Source of the DNA: an uncultured Oscillospiraceae bacterium
Lineage (GTDB): Bacteria; Bacillota; Clostridia; Oscillospirales; Acutalibacteraceae
NCBI GenBank assembly: GCA_902492895.1
Contig: CABUNG010000019.1
Span: forward strand, 1 to 46,669
Direction: 5' to 3'
DNA: 46,669 bases
The translations under genes and the position numbers were made by a program. Of this stretch, positions 45,406 through 46,669 are shown piece by piece; position 1 is the stretch's first letter, and every line of letters starts with the position of its first letter. Under the pieces are notes generated by a model. The model made no database searches, was not told the origin of the DNA, and worked only from the letters and a program-made list of their open reading frames with translations.

Positions 45406-45468
45406 TGCCGAAATCTTCCGGACGGAACCGCAAGACTGTAAATTCTTTAAAATTCTTAACATTTAGGC

Positions 45469-45497
45469 TTGACAAAGGAGAAATAGGGTGGTATGAT
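45469..45497 (+). promoter_or_regulatory. rRNA operon promoter
   Basis: TTGACA (45469-45474) and TATGAT (45492-45497) with a 17-base spacer. An AT-rich stretch (TTTAAAATTCTTAACATTT) precedes the -35 and resembles an UP element. The leader of about 225 bases to the 16S start holds no gene; it contains the stretch CTTGAAAATTAAACAG common before clostridial rRNA. Confidence 0.85.
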
Positions 45498-45730
45498 AGC
45501 AAGGCGCTCGTCGGACGGGGTAAGGAAAACGGCCGAAAAAGCGCATGGGACCTTGAAAATTAAACAGCGCGAAAAGAGAGAACGACCCGTTAATTGAGTT
45601 ATTCGCAGAGACCTTGGGGAACTGAGGGAGAAGGGAATAACCGAGCAGATGAAAGGTCTGCAAAGAGCCAAGCGCTCAAAAGAGAGTGTATGCCGGAGCC
45701 GGGGGACCGGGGACGGTATATATAAAGGAT

Positions 45731-46669
<939 letters not shown>

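Noticed and set aside
45571..45730. A small protein-coding gene in the rRNA leader
   Set aside because: The ATG frame lacks conservation signs and runs into the 16S gene; the stretch is part of the rRNA leader.

Overview
The window looks like chromosomal DNA of an anaerobic, endospore-forming, G+C-rich member of the Clostridia, probably Oscillospirales (old Clostridium cluster IV). The basis is the partial 16S rRNA at the right edge, the germination protein gene ypeB, a rubredoxin, an Mrp-type Fe-S carrier with a cysteine-rich N-terminus, CIRCE/HrcA heat-shock control, and strong AGGAGG ribosome binding sites with frequent GTG or TTG starts. The taxon is inferred from general 16S and gene-content features, not from a search. 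Nearly all genes are chromosomal housekeeping or conserved accessory genes. I see no prophage, insertion sequence, CRISPR array, plasmid genes or tRNA.

Layout. 1-4.7 kb: end of an unidentified gene, araB, pgi, an orphan P-loop protein and a PHP-domain protein. 4.7-10.1 kb: yceD-rpmF, a PDZ/radical-SAM DUF512 protein, der, plsY and gpsA (ribosome assembly and phospholipid precursors). 10.4-14.4 kb: a MATE exporter, degV, a membrane-anchored polysaccharide deacetylase and a small conserved protein. 14.6-19.6 kb: the complete hrcA-grpE-dnaK-dnaJ operon behind a perfect CIRCE operator. 19.7-23.8 kb: an AI-2E-type membrane protein, an ABC-like ATPase, a tiny ribbon-helix-helix gene, a hypothetical gene, and a three-gene DUF2089/SHOCT-like module behind an AT-rich palindromic operator. 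23.8-27.2 kb: a PRK06851-type ATPase, an intracellular GH27 alpha-galactosidase, a zinc-ribbon mini-protein and folE. 27.3-29.0 kb: two divergent phosphoglycosyl transferases. 29.0-32.0 kb: a frameshifted XRE regulator remnant, mrp and a second MATE exporter. 32.3-36.9 kb: ypeB, two small envelope proteins, a cupin, rubredoxin, an XpaC-family protein and a Fur-family regulator. 37.0-42.9 kb: guaA, a GT2-GtrA fusion, hisHF and pyrG. 42.9-45.4 kb: a lipoprotein and folP-folB-folK. 45.4-46.7 kb: rRNA promoter, leader and 5' part of 16S rRNA.

Genes that work together: hrcA/grpE/dnaK/dnaJ (chaperones); plsY and gpsA (glycerol-3-phosphate to lysophosphatidate); folE with folP-folB-folK (folate); guaA and pyrG (nucleotide amination); hisH-hisF (imidazole glycerol phosphate synthase); yceD-rpmF and der (large-subunit ribosome assembly).

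The most unusual items are: a GMP synthetase whose glutaminase domain has lost its catalytic residues and about 80 amino acids while the synthetase half is intact; an orphan hisHF pair behind a structured leader; an XRE regulator pseudogene that keeps its ribosome binding site; a ribbon-helix-helix gene whose best-placed start is a non-canonical ATC; a helix-hairpin domain repeated across adjacent DUF2089 and SHOCT-like proteins; and several very regular palindromes placed at promoters or transcription starts.
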